From the NCBI GenBank assembly GCA_016702335.1, contig JADJEF010000020.1, positions 1 to 64,000 on the forward strand: DNA of 64,000 nt, given 5' to 3'. A program made the position numbers and the translations under genes. The notes below the pieces were generated by a model. The model worked only from the letters and a program-made list of their open reading frames with translations. It was not told the origin of the DNA and did not search any database. Numbering within the stretch: position 1 is the first letter of the stretch; each line of letters starts with the position of its first letter. The stretch comes from Rhodocyclaceae bacterium (lineage in GTDB: Bacteria; Pseudomonadota; Gammaproteobacteria; Burkholderiales; Rhodocyclaceae). This document shows positions 27,056-36,700 of the stretch, one piece after another.

Positions 27056-28012
27056 TCAAGCCGCCAGCTTCATGGCTTCCCGGTAGGCACGCTCTTTGAT
27101 CACCGCACCCTGACCAAACCAGGCGCTGTCCAAGCGGTAATCCTGGTTACGGGCACGACGATGCTGGTCACAGAATTCCGTCACCGCATTGACGAGTCCC
27201 CAGGCGGTGCCATCAGCGGATGCCAACTCGCTGCCTTTGGCACCACCCACAAACAAAGACTGCACCGTTTGTAACGCTTTCTGGTTGGGTTGCTCAGCCA
27301 GTGGCAACGCCGGTTCACCCAGCACATTGACCAGATAGTTCATGGCTTCGAACTTATTTACCTTACGCTCGGCCAGTTGGCGAATGTCGGTGATGAAGGT
27401 ATCCCACGCCGTCAGGCCCAGACCCAGTTCCTGTTTTACCTGGGCGGGATCAAATTTAGCGCTGTGCGGCACCTTCACTGATCCGGCGGAACTGGCGACG
27501 GCCAACTGCAAGGTGTTATTGCAGACGACGCGGATGGAGGTGTACTGCGCCGTGGTGGCCAAACTGCCATCACAGCTTGTGGCGAGCAAGAGGTAGGCTT
27601 TTACGGAATCACCGCCCTTGAGCAGAGTTTCCTGCCCAGTCTTGGCCAGTGCCCACAGCTTGCGGCCTGATTTAAGGACGCCTGCCGTCTCCAATTCAAA
27701 GCCACCCACGGATACGAGATCGCGGTAGAACTCCAGCACGTCATGGGGTTGCACCACGTTGTATCGCTTGGAAACGACCGATAGCGGCGCATGGGTGTCA
27801 GAGCGATACAGGACTTTGGCATCGGGATTGGTTTTGACATGCAGACCACCTTCGTCACTGACGTTGAACAGGACGTCGGTTTCACGGATTTGCCAGTCCA
27901 TTCCGGCTTCGCGTTGCCAGACTTCGATGGGTTGCTGCGGAGTGAGTTGCTGACCGAGGCCATGCCAGGGGGTGGCGTTGATGTAGGCCATTGTTTCTAC
28001 TTCGTGAGCCAT
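27056..28012 (-). CDS. DUF932 (phage/plasmid-like, TIGR03299-type) protein
   Basis: 318 residues, intact, from ATG 28012 behind AAAGGAGAA; a longer upstream frame is ignored for this reason. The start MAHEVETMAYINATPWHGLG and later YNVVQPHDVLEFYRDLV, QYTSIRVVCNNTLQLAVA and FEAMNYLVNVLGEP are typical of the DUF932 family, found on ICEs, plasmids and phages. The exact role is unknown, and it is usually placed with recombination and DNA-modification genes. Here it lies between the ligase-like and YqaJ genes. Confidence 0.88.
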   Translation of the reverse strand: MAHEVETMAYINATPWHGLGQQLTPQQPIEVWQREAGMDWQIRETDVLFNVSDEGGLHVKTNPDAKVLYRSDTHAPLSVVSKRYNVVQPHDVLEFYRDLVSVGGFELETAGVLKSGRKLWALAKTGQETLLKGGDSVKAYLLLATSCDGSLATTAQYTSIRVVCNNTLQLAVASSAGSVKVPHSAKFDPAQVKQELGLGLTAWDTFITDIRQLAERKVNKFEAMNYLVNVLGEPALPLAEQPNQKALQTVQSLFVGGAKGSELASADGTAWGLVNAVTEFCDQHRRARNQDYRLDSAWFGQGAVIKERAYREAMKLAA

Positions 28013-28040
28013 GTAATTCTCCTTTGATAGGCTTAAAAAA

Positions 28041-28068
28041 GCCCCGGCACCAAACAGGTGGACGGGGC
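28041..28068 (-). terminator. Hairpin with T6 upstream of the DUF932 gene
   Basis: On the minus strand GCCCCGTCCACC/GGTGCCGGGGC with TTTTTT directly after. It has the form of a rho-independent terminator for the small gene at 28099 and lies 28 bp before the DUF932 start. Confidence 0.75.
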
Positions 28069-28098
28069 GATGGGAACGGCGGGTTTGGATAAAGCGGG

Positions 28099-28221
28099 TT
28101 ACGGCGCGGTCGGTGGCCAGGGTGGCCGGCCGTTGCGCTTTTGCTGCGAGAGGGTGTGAGCCAGCAGGCGTGCCGCTGCGACCGCGGCGGCGATGAGGAG
28201 TTCCTTGAGTAGCGGTGGCAT
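28099..28221 (-). CDS. Small membrane-type protein (40 aa)
   Basis: A 40-codon gene not visible as a long frame: MPPLLKELLIAAAVAAARLL then a basic, proline-rich tail (KRNGRPPWPPTAP). GGAGAGAACG ribosome site upstream, terminator directly after. One short hydrophobic helix. It follows the ligase-like gene by 11 bp. No family recognised. Confidence 0.5.
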   Translation of the reverse strand: MPPLLKELLIAAAVAAARLLAHTLSQQKRNGRPPWPPTAP

Positions 28222-28232
28222 CGTTCTCTCCG

Positions 28233-29339
28233 TCAAGCCGGCACCGGCGATATTTCCTGTGCCGGCTTGAGTTTGAGTTGATCCAGACGGCAGGCCTCGA
28301 TGCCGACATCGGTACGCGGACCGCGATAGATGGGCTGATACAAACTGCCGCCTGGGTTTGCGTAGAGATATTGAATCTCGACCACCGTCGCGGCTTCCGG
28401 TACGGGGTAGTTGGGCGGAATCGTGACATTGCCCACGGGAACCAACCGACTTTTGCCGAGGAAATGGGCATCCATGACCCCGAGCTTGACGCTGCGCCGG
28501 CCTAGGTTGATCTCCATGACACAGCAGGTTGCGGATTCGACAAATTTGGCTTTGAGCCAATCACCTCCGGAATTCGGCCGGCCAGGCGCTACGACACTAT
28601 TCATCGCTTTGAAGACGATACCTTCGCCTTTGGCATCCTTGACCTGATGCCACAGAGCGCGCTTGTCATCGCGTGAGTAGGCGACAGGAATCACGCGAAT
28701 TGAGGTGAATCCAGTCAGCAGATGTGTAGCCAGGGTAATGCGCTGGTGCCAAGGCGCGGCATGTAAAGGCAGATCGCCATGACGAAGCAGATCAAAGACG
28801 TGCAGGACATCCCCGACCAGTTCGCCATCCAGAAAAATGCCACCGTGGCGTTGCACCAGGACATAGAGCTCCTTGACGATGGGCTGGGGCAAAGGCACAC
28901 GCAGGCCTTTGCGGTTGATGCCAATGATGTGTTGCAGCGTGGCATCGACGGCACGGCGTTCGCCGTCCATCTTCTCCTGCGCGGCCCAGTGCGGTGAGTA
29001 GATCAGACCGAGGGCGTTGGTGTCAGACACCGGGTTGCACAGTTGCGGGATGAAGTTTGTGGCTCTGTCCGAATCGACACTGTCCTGATAGGGAGTGTCG
29101 GTGCCGTTGGGTGTGTAGTCTTTGGAAACCTTGGACGCCACAAGCTTGGTGTAAATAGATTGCGCTTCTTCGAAGGAAACGGGCTGTTCGGTCTTGGTGC
29201 CAGCGGTCAGGGTGTGGCCGCGTCGGCCGTAGCGGAAATTGACGAAATAGCCGCGGTCGGACTGAACGATGTCGGCGGCGTATTCCTTATCAGACGAGCC
29301 GCTTTTGAAATAGAGACGGGTGCTAGTGATGGTGGTCAT
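28233..29339 (-). CDS. WGR-domain / ATP-dependent DNA ligase-like protein
   Basis: 368 residues from ATG 29339 (an upstream in-frame Met is rejected: the WGR fold starts at LYFKSGSSDKEYAADIVQ). Residues 1-80 are a WGR-type domain (GYFVNFRYGRRGHTLTAGTK). Residues about 115-330 are a DNA-ligase nucleotidyltransferase-like domain: motif I EKMDGERR with the adenylated Lys near 124, FLDGELVGD (motif III-like), GEGIVFKAMN (motif IV) and DWLKAKF (motif V). It probably seals or recognises nicks during transfer or recombination of the element. First large gene of the module. A hairpin precedes it. Confidence 0.82.
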   Translation of the reverse strand: MTTITSTRLYFKSGSSDKEYAADIVQSDRGYFVNFRYGRRGHTLTAGTKTEQPVSFEEAQSIYTKLVASKVSKDYTPNGTDTPYQDSVDSDRATNFIPQLCNPVSDTNALGLIYSPHWAAQEKMDGERRAVDATLQHIIGINRKGLRVPLPQPIVKELYVLVQRHGGIFLDGELVGDVLHVFDLLRHGDLPLHAAPWHQRITLATHLLTGFTSIRVIPVAYSRDDKRALWHQVKDAKGEGIVFKAMNSVVAPGRPNSGGDWLKAKFVESATCCVMEINLGRRSVKLGVMDAHFLGKSRLVPVGNVTIPPNYPVPEAATVVEIQYLYANPGGSLYQPIYRGPRTDVGIEACRLDQLKLKPAQEISPVPA

Positions 29340-29359
29340 TCGGGCTCCAAAAGCAAAAC

Positions 29360-29384
29360 GCCCGGTGAGCGAACTCGACCGGGC
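29360..29384 (-). promoter_or_regulatory. Leader hairpin upstream of the ligase-like gene
   Basis: GCCCGGT/ACCGGGC stem with 11-nt loop, followed on the minus strand by GTTTTGCTTTT and the GGAG ribosome site. Same arrangement as at 26824 and 28041. Confidence 0.6.
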
Positions 29385-29418
29385 GAAGGTGGGCAGGAAA
29401 CCTGAGGGGGTTACGGTA

Positions 29419-29538
29419 TCAGGTCGGCTTGGTACGGATGTGGTCCGCGTAGCTGCGCAGGCCACAGGCGGCGGCAGCGCCGAAGAGAGCGCAGATGATG
29501 TAGGCCGCCAGCAGCTCTAAGGCAGAAAACTGGATCAT
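29419..29538 (-). CDS. Small membrane protein (39 aa)
   Basis: 39 codons starting at ATG 29538 (site GGAGTATTTC upstream): MIQFSALELLAAYIICALFG, then a short basic tail ending HIRTKPT. One membrane helix. It precedes the ligase-like gene and its hairpin. No family recognised. Confidence 0.5.
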   Translation of the reverse strand: MIQFSALELLAAYIICALFGAAAACGLRSYADHIRTKPT

Positions 29539-29720
29539 GAAATACTCCGTGCAGATGGGTTGATTGGCGGCCCTTGATAAGAGCCTTGGCGCAGCGTTGC
29601 TGAACTAGATAGGTTCCGTCACGATCACGCAGGTGATGGAAATTCCGGGAGACCTTGTGGGTTCCCAATGCAGTGATATAGATCTGAAAAAATCTGGGAT
29701 AGTGGCTGTAGGATGCCGTC

Positions 29721-30425
29721 ATGACCAAACCATCCCCAAGGCCCCCGCGTCGAATTGCAATAACCGGAGTCACCCGGGGGCTGGGACGAGTCTTGGTCGA
29801 TGGCCTGATCGCCGAGGGCCACGTGGTGGCCGGATGCGGACGATCCGAAGCGGCGATTCAGGCTTTGCAACGCCAGTACGCCGGGAACAGGTTCTCTGTG
29901 ATGGATGTGACTCAGGATAGGCAAGTGGCCCAATGGGCAGCCCATGTGCTCAAGACCGTCGGTGTCCCAGATCTGCTGATCTGCAATGCAGCCCTGATGA
30001 ATGATCCGGCGCCCTTGTGGGAAATTGATGCGCTGGCCTTTGATCGCTTAATTGATACGAATGTTAAGGGGGTGGCGAATACCTTGCGGCACTTCCTCCC
30101 GGCCATGATTGCCGCGGGCAAGGGCATTGTCGTGACCGTGAGTTCGAGCTGGGGCAAAACCACGTCACCGAATGTCGCACCCTACTGTGCCAGTAAGTTT
30201 GCCATTGAAGGGCTAACTCAGGCCTTGGCTCAGGAACTGCCGAAAGGCATGGCGGCTGTGGCGGTGAGCCCAGGAGTGATTGCTACGGATATGCTCAGGC
30301 AGGCGTTTGGCGCCGATGCGGACAATCACGATGGTCCGGAGGTATGGGCGAAGCGGGCGGTACCGTTTCTGCTGCGGCTAACGGCGAAGCACAATGGACA
30401 GTCGTTGCGGATTGAGGGAGGATGA
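29721..30425 (+). CDS. Short-chain dehydrogenase/reductase
   Basis: 234 residues, intact. Rossmann nucleotide site TGVTRGLG (residues 15-22), LLICNAAL (equivalent of NNAG), catalytic Ser in TVSSSWGK and YCASK (Tyr-x3-Lys) near residues 150-155, then SPGVIATDM. All catalytic residues are present, so an active NAD(P)-dependent oxidoreductase is likely; the substrate is unknown. It is transcribed away from the ICE-like gene series, 180 bp apart, and is probably cargo. Confidence 0.88.
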   Translation: MTKPSPRPPRRIAITGVTRGLGRVLVDGLIAEGHVVAGCGRSEAAIQALQRQYAGNRFSVMDVTQDRQVAQWAAHVLKTVGVPDLLICNAALMNDPAPLWEIDALAFDRLIDTNVKGVANTLRHFLPAMIAAGKGIVVTVSSSWGKTTSPNVAPYCASKFAIEGLTQALAQELPKGMAAVAVSPGVIATDMLRQAFGADADNHDGPEVWAKRAVPFLLRLTAKHNGQSLRIEGG

Positions 30426-30861
30426 GGTTTTTTTGCTCGGCCATTGCCGACAATCGATATGCACGCGAATCGTTCTGCAGCGGCAGCAATCTGGAACGCT
30501 ATCGAACTGGTGGATTCGGCCAGGAGCGGTCCGCCAGTTTCTCGTGCCGTCGGTCGGCTCTGAACCTACTGCAGACGTTGGCGTCGGTGTCGATCTACTC
30601 ACATAGTCTGCCACACGCGTCACTTCTCAACTCCGCCCGAAAGCGGCCCGTCATATGCGATATTGCGGTCTCGACAGTTATCCTCAGCTGTCCGGAATGT
30701 GAAATGAGAGTCTTAGGGCGCGGTGAGATGATGAGGTTGTTTGAGACGATTAATGAGGGCGGTGTGACCTTAAAGCAACAGGGTATTCCGGCAATTCGGC
30801 GCTGGTGGGGCGGCGCTTTTTGCGATTTCGCAGGCAACGACATAGGTTGGAGGGCTGTCGC
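30426..30861. other. Gene-free interval
   Basis: 436 bp between the SDR gene and the next gene. A 147-codon plus-strand frame here lacks any family-like texture (many Arg/Ser/Cys, no ribosome site) and is not accepted as a gene. No repeat or RNA was recognised. Confidence 0.4.
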
Positions 30862-31395
30862 ATGAAAAGCCCCCTAGTAAAGTTCCTTGCCGTCGCAGGC
30901 TTGATCCTCGCCGCGCTCGTCGCCTACGGCTTTTTCCTCGAATGGCAAGTGAGGAATTGGGACAGAAAGATCGACGAACTCTGCGCCGCCGATGGAGGCA
31001 AGAACGTGGGTGTCCGGGTGTATGAGCGGGTGATGGCGCCGGAGCATTATCTGCCGCCGCCACAAGCTGACGGGACGTACGAAAAGAATACGAGAGTCCG
31101 TGTTCCCGGGGTGAAGCCGCAACCGTACGCTAAACCGGTATCCGAAGAACCAATCGTTGAAGGCAAGATCGAGATCGAAGTTCTTCGCGAATCCTGGCCG
31201 AGGGTGAGCAAGTATTCGGCGCGCTACGTCCGCGCGGGCGACGGCAGGGTGTTGGGTGAGGTCATCACTTATTTGCGGGCGTATGGAGGAATCCCAGTCC
31301 CCGGTTTTCATGAGGGCCATCAGTGCCCACCCATGCGAGATGGCTATGACCTCGGCAAGGCGATATTCATCAATCATCCATTGAACCAGAAATAA
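30862..31395 (+). CDS. Membrane-anchored periplasmic protein of unknown function
   Basis: 177 residues from ATG 30862 (GGAGGG ribosome site 9 bp upstream). One N-terminal helix (FLAVAGLILAALVAYGFFLE), then a soluble domain: RKIDELCAADGGKNVGVRVY, EYHLP-like AEPEHYLPP region, and EVITYLRAYGGIPVPGF, with two further Cys pairing candidates (LCAADGG, QCPPMRDG). It resembles lone hypothetical proteins of accessory regions; no named family. Confidence 0.65.
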   Translation: MKSPLVKFLAVAGLILAALVAYGFFLEWQVRNWDRKIDELCAADGGKNVGVRVYERVMAPEHYLPPPQADGTYEKNTRVRVPGVKPQPYAKPVSEEPIVEGKIEIEVLRESWPRVSKYSARYVRAGDGRVLGEVITYLRAYGGIPVPGFHEGHQCPPMRDGYDLGKAIFINHPLNQK

Positions 31396-31810
31396 CCAAA
31401 GGGGTCAGAGTGATTACCGTTTCTCGTATATCGAACATCGATTCATCCTTCATTTCAAAGTCCGAAATCACCTAGCTTGGGGGAGTTTGTCTCAATACTG
31501 CTTGATCCAGCAGCGCTTTGCGCCGGTCGCCCAAGAGGCTACGACAGCAGGGAACCTTTAGCCGTCAATGGCGTTTGCTGAGTTCTGATCCAGCGCCCGA
31601 CCATCAGCGGGAGATAGGTCGTTGCTCGAAAGCAGACATTTCTGTTTCATCGGGCAAACTTCGTCGCCAACGTTACTGAAAACACGCTGTCCGTACTATT
31701 GATGCAGATGCTGACACCTTACTCACATATACTCACAAGAAAACATGCAGTTAAAAAATTTCAGCATGCTTAAGAACTTATCAATATGCGGCCCGATGGG
31801 TCCGTTGAAT
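31396..31810. other. Gene-free interval before orphan cassettes
   Basis: About 415 bp with no convincing frame on either strand. Its right end (GTTAGCC at 31817-31823) is an integron core box that opens the following cassette. Confidence 0.4.
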
Positions 31811-31824
31811 AACTGTTAGCCATA

Positions 31825-32520
31825 ATGCGTATCGCCCTTACCTATTTGATTGTGGTCCTTGCAGTGGGTGCAATACCTGATGCATTTGCGTTCGGATACA
31901 TTGCCCCAGAGTCGATAGAAACTGGCGTGCCTGAATGTTCAGAAAAGAATTTCAATACGTTCCGCTGCGCAAGAGGAATTGAGCGAAAGGAGCTATCCGC
32001 TAAGGGAAATGCCGTTCGCCGCTCAGGCAATACATTGCGGCTCCGCCTCGAAAAGATAACTGTCTCGCTTGTAGACAACCCAACGGAAAGTGGAGATAGC
32101 TCAGTCTCATACAGCTATCTTGGCTTTAGTCGAAAGCTCAATAGCCACGTCCTCCACGTCCAATACTACGAGGGTGGTGCCTATATGGTCATCCATCAAC
32201 ACTCCGGTCAACGCGCCTTCCCTTCTGGCTATCCCTTCGCATCTCCTGACGGGCAACACTTCTTGTCGATCTCTGAAGACATGTTCGCTGGCTACAGCCC
32301 GAATAATGTTGAAATCTGGCAAGTGCGGTCGGGGAAGTTTCGCAGAGTCGCAAACTATGAACCTGAGTGGGGGCCGCGCAGCGGCAATTGGGCAAGTGTT
32401 CGCCACGCGCTAATTGAAAAGCAGTGCTACGCCCCAGAGGAAAGTAATCCGACTGGCCTCAAATCGTGTGGCCTTGCGAAAGTCGAGCGTTCGGGTTCCG
32501 GATGGAAATTAGTCGAATAA
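31825..32520 (+). CDS. Secreted protein carried on an orphan integron cassette
   Basis: 231 residues, intact, with a signal peptide (MRIALTYLIVVLAVGAIPDA, cleavage near AFA). Four mature cysteines. It contains VSYSYLGFSRKLNSHVLHVQ, a repeat-like beta domain and PDGQHFLSISEDMFAGYS, which looks like a beta-propeller or WD-like segment, and ends KVERSGSGWKLVE. The ATG is three bases after GTTAGCC, as in a cassette, and an attC follows the stop. Function unknown. Confidence 0.72.
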   Translation: MRIALTYLIVVLAVGAIPDAFAFGYIAPESIETGVPECSEKNFNTFRCARGIERKELSAKGNAVRRSGNTLRLRLEKITVSLVDNPTESGDSSVSYSYLGFSRKLNSHVLHVQYYEGGAYMVIHQHSGQRAFPSGYPFASPDGQHFLSISEDMFAGYSPNNVEIWQVRSGKFRRVANYEPEWGPRSGNWASVRHALIEKQCYAPEESNPTGLKSCGLAKVERSGSGWKLVE

Positions 32521-32522
32521 TT

Positions 32523-32594
32523 ATGGCTACCCCCTCCATCAACACGGACGCTGCGCGATAAAGCCGCGCAGCGCTGGTGACTTCTAAGTTGGGA
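32523..32594 (+). repeat. Orphan attC site (plus orientation)
   Basis: GGCTACC ... GTTGGGA with arms CGGACGCTGCGC and GCGCAGCGCTG and GATAAAGCC loop. The extra A lies in the left arm, so canonical on the plus strand, opposite to the main array. Confidence 0.6.
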
Positions 32595-32599
32595 ATCAC

Positions 32600-33295
32600 A
32601 TGACCCCTCAAGTTCTACTTGATGCGCTTCGGCGCCTTCTACGAGAGCAACCTCCCTGGAGGGGGCGCGGACCTTATGGCGCCGAACAACATCAATGGCT
32701 AGGGAAAGCCTCGTCCCTCATCACAGAGTGGAACCCGACTCAAGCAATACTCTTCCGAGTTGAAGCCCGCGCGATGGCTGGCAACCTCAACCGCGAAATG
32801 AACTACGGCTCTGTGCTAACAACATTGCATGAGGCTGTTGCGTCAAGAGAAAACACACTGCCTTCGCAGCCAGGTCAGATCTTCGGGCCTGGCGCGGTAT
32901 ACGACTTCTTCAAGGCGCTTAACGAGTTGGTCGAGAGCGCTTCGAAGTCACTTTTTATCATTGATCCTTACATGGACAACGGGATATTTGATGGCTACCT
33001 TACAAATCTACGGCAAGGTATTGGCACAAGACTACTCGTATCTCGCTATGCAGAAAGCGTCAGGGTCGCCGCGGAAACTTTTCGAACGCAGCGCGCCACT
33101 TCAGTCGAAGTCCGTCGCAGTTCCGAGATCCACGACAGAGTCATTTTCATTGACGATGCCCAGTGTTGGGTACTCGGCGCCTCCATAAAGGACGCTGCAG
33201 CTCAGAAACCTACTTATCTCGCGCCTCTATCAAGCGATGTCATCCCTGAGAAGTTGCGTATCTATGAAGCTCTGTGGCGCGCCGCCGCAATCTAA
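32600..33295 (+). CDS. PLD-like (phospholipase D superfamily) protein on an orphan cassette
   Basis: 231 residues, intact. Start six bases after the core GTTGGGA. N-terminal helical part, then a PLD-type fold: SASKSLFIIDPYMDNGIFDG (entry strand), EIHDRVIFIDDAQCWVLGAS (an HxR variant of the HxK motif) and KDAAQ-like turn KDAAAQKPTYLAPLSSDV. A single HxR/HxK half-site means a dimer would be needed for catalysis, or a binding role. Such proteins occur in accessory immunity loci, but no partner is present here. The stop TAA lies in the next attC. Confidence 0.7.
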   Translation: MTPQVLLDALRRLLREQPPWRGRGPYGAEQHQWLGKASSLITEWNPTQAILFRVEARAMAGNLNREMNYGSVLTTLHEAVASRENTLPSQPGQIFGPGAVYDFFKALNELVESASKSLFIIDPYMDNGIFDGYLTNLRQGIGTRLLVSRYAESVRVAAETFRTQRATSVEVRRSSEIHDRVIFIDDAQCWVLGASIKDAAAQKPTYLAPLSSDVIPEKLRIYEALWRAAAI

Positions 33296-33355
33296 CAAAA
33301 TTATTCCACCGGACCTGCGCAAAAAGCCGCGCAGCCCGCAACTCTACGTGAATGT
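33290..33355 (+). repeat. Orphan attC site (plus orientation), R' box damaged
   Basis: ATCTAAC, then CCGGACCTGCGC, AAAAAGCC loop and GCGCAGCCCG. The stem is of the same family as the main array but inverted. The right box reads GTGAATG instead of GTTRRRY. Confidence 0.65.
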
Positions 33356-33723
33356 CTGCTGTCTGGTTCGCGCTGCTTCCGCTACGGTCGCGTGAGCCAC
33401 TTCATGGCCCAAACCTCGTAGGGCCGCTTCGAGGCGTTTGCTGTCGTAGCAAAATTGGCCGGCATTGACTTCTCATCGGCCAAAGCGGGCCTTCAGTCAT
33501 CTTTGCTTCCTGGTCTGCTTTCGGCACAAACCTGAAGTAAGCATTACATCGAAAGCGGACTTCATTGGGGATCTCTCCGCCGCCCCAACACGATAGCTTC
33601 TTAAGGAGGTTGGCGATGCCGGCTGGCGGTATCCATGGTGCGTTCAAGCAGTAGATACTTGCCAGCAGTCTGCGCGTAGTTCTTTCGAAGTGGCAGCCTG
33701 GGACGCCATCGCGAAGTCACACG
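33356..33723. other. Gene-free interval
   Basis: About 370 bp downstream of the orphan cassettes. A minus-strand frame at 33402-33647 has low-complexity, shadow-like composition and no ribosome site, so it is not accepted. Nothing else is recognised. Confidence 0.4.
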
Positions 33724-36700
33724 TCATGTCCGTGACAGTGGCAATTCTTTGAATTCATCACCAAGGAACCGAAACTTGTGGCGGAAAAGTCCGGCGAGCT
33801 TCGTATCAGCCGTCGCAAAGAAGATTTGTCGAGAACCATTGATCGCCAAATGCCGCAGATGGTCTAGGAACGACAGGACGTTGATGTCGTCGACGTGTGC
33901 AACTGGATCGTCGAAGAGCAATACAGGTGGGCCGGAGCGAAGGCGGCCGTTCATCGCCAGGAAAAGTGAAAGTGCAAAAGCGGCACGCTGTCCGGTACTC
34001 ATTTGATCGAGTTCCACCTTACCGCCCGTCTTGCGGCGGACGATAACTAGCACGCCGCCGTCGGCCTTCAGTTCGAACTCATTCGGCATGTGAATGCTGG
34101 CGAAAGTGCGCGCAATCTCCTGCGCATTCTCGGCAAGAATCTGGTTGGTCAATTCTCCGCCAGAGCTTTGTTGCGTCAAGGTACTCAGAACGCCCTCGGC
34201 ATCCACCAGCCGCGTGATCTTCTTATTGCACTTCTCAATCTTGTCAGCAAAGTCTACGACCGCCCTGGTTTCCTTGTCGAGTTCAGCATCATTCGAACTC
34301 TCTTGTGCGATAGCAGTAGCGACCCTTGCCACAAGCTGCTGGGTCGTGGAAATATCGAGCGCAATTTCGTTGCTGGTCATATTTACGCCGATGGCCATCA
34401 TCGAGGCGAGCGCTTGCCGAGCGCCGAGCGCGGCTTCCAAGTTGGAAACCTTCTTTTGAGCCGCCTTCGCGAGCGCGTCGGCACCGTCGGGAAGCTCGAT
34501 CGATAGCCGTTCGGCCAAAGATTCACACTCGCGCTCGATACCAGCCAATTCCAGCAAGGCGTTCCTAGACGATTCTTGAGAAATCGAAAGCGCCTTCTTG
34601 TGCTCTGCTTGCGCAAGTTGCAAATTATCGAGCGACGGCAGTTCAGCCAGTCCAGCCGCTAACAACCCGTTTGACAGGTCTTCTGCAGAGAGGCCATCGG
34701 CCTGCAACTGCTGGACCTGGCGCTGTACCGTTGCAAGACTTGAGCGCTCGCGTTCGAGCAGGGCTCTTTCCTGGTCGATCTGCGCGAGCGCTTCATGAAC
34801 TGCCGTCGATCGAGCGCCGTCACCCAGAAATGCCCGAATGGGCTCGAGTACCGACTGGGCCGAATGGACAACGACCAGTTCCTCATCTGCCCGCGCAATT
34901 TTCGTTTGGAGCAGCGCTGCTTCTTCTGAGGTGTTGCTGGCGACCTCGGACGTCATCCGGATGAGCAACTGACCGCTCTCAAATTCCGTCTGGCAAACCG
35001 GGCAGTGGTCGGGATTTGGGACGCGCTGCAAGATGTCTTGGGCTGTCGCACGCAGGCGCTGCATGAGTACTGTCAGGCTGCTTTGGCTTTTTTCCAATGC
35101 CTGTAGAGACGTTCGGGCTGCGGTTACCTGACGTTGAAGTTCCTGCGCGCGCGCCTGGAGTGAAGAAAGAGCTGCCTCGACGCCCTGGTTCAGCAGATAC
35201 TCCGCGACGTTCGCGCGCTCGTCGTTGACAACGGGCGCTAGCCTTGCCGCCCGCGTTCGGAAGCTATCTTGCCTATCCCGCACTTGCTTGGCCAATTGCG
35301 GAAAGTTCGTGCGCGCGTACGGCAACAGCGCCTCAACTGCAGCCATCCGTTCTGCCGCTGTCTGCGTGGTGCGCAGGGCCTTGGATTGCTCCAGTCTGGC
35401 AACCTTGGCGCGCTCATCCAATGCCGATGCCTTGCCCGCCTCTTCGTTCAGGTTCGCCAAGAGTTGCAGCGCGCTTTGCGGATCGCTATGCAGGACATCG
35501 ACCGAAGAATGACGAAGTAGTTCTGTTGCAGAGACCGCTTCCTGAAGCATCTCGCGCAAGGCAACAATACCGCCTTTGTCTTCCGGCTGCTGTAGCCATC
35601 CCAGCCGCTTCACCGCTGAAAGCAATTCCAAAAAGAGACTGTCGGAGAGCTTCGGCGCATTCTTGATGGTAACGACACGGGCTGAAGCTGCCGCCTTCAT
35701 TTGCTGGTAGGTCTCGTTGTCGCGGCGTAGCCCCTTCAGCTCGTCGCGCACTTGTTCGACCACCCTTCTCAGGCGATCGGCCAGATTTTCAGCAGCCGCT
35801 CCGAGCACAAGGCGTGTGACGTCGGCGCCGATCTGATCCGAACTCGCCGATACGCTGAGATTGACAGCAGCATCGGTATCGAGAAAATTGAACTTACCGA
35901 AGCTTTCCTGAATGCTGACCTTCTTAAGTTCGGTCTTCGCATACCAGTTCGAGTGGCGCGCTCTCAGTCGCGCCGCGTCAGTCGTGGAGGAGAGCTTCTC
36001 TACTTTGTCATCTAGCTCCAAGGTCACAGAAGTCGGGTCCAGCAAGACTGAGGAACGTCGGTTTCGTCCACAGTACGCGAACTCGATCGCTTCGAGTAGC
36101 GAGGTCTTTCCGACGCCGTTGCTGCCGACAATGAGATTGACGCGCCCCAAATGGTGGTCCTTCTGTTCAGGTTGGGGCCGAAATCCCTTGATGGTTAGCC
36201 GTTTCAGAAAGTGGCCGGCCGCCGCCTTTTCTGCCGGCAGCAGCGCCATCGGAGAAACCGGCCTTGCGGACTTGTCCTTTGAGCCGGAAACAATACGACG
36301 AACGGCGTCAGGTACCGAGATATCGTCGTCCAAAATGAAACCTAGCCCGTGCTGCTCTAGCGCTTTCGTCCAAGTGGTTGCCAGATCCACAGGTAGCGGA
36401 CCAGCCGGCGCGGCCGGGCTTCCTTTGGAAAGAAGTTCAGGTATATCTCCTTCGCGGACAACCTGCTTGCGGGCGTATTCCCGGTCTGTCTCAACCGTGG
36501 CTTTCAGTCGGCCGAACTCCCCGCGCGCAGCCTCTTCGTCGCTCGTGACGAAATAGAGGTAGTGGCTCCATCGCAGATCCGTGGCGACCTGCGTGGAGAA
36601 GTACATCGGCGAAAGCACTTCTTCTTGATAGCGCTTGAGCGATGCGGCCGTTGTCGCCAGCTGATCGTTTAGATCGAAGTAGCGGATCGCATACTCGCGT

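Noticed and set aside
30422..30865. 147-codon plus-strand frame
   Set aside because: No family-like texture, no ribosome site, overlaps the start of the real gene at 30862.
33402..33647. 81-codon minus-strand frame
   Set aside because: Composition typical of spurious frames; no start signal.
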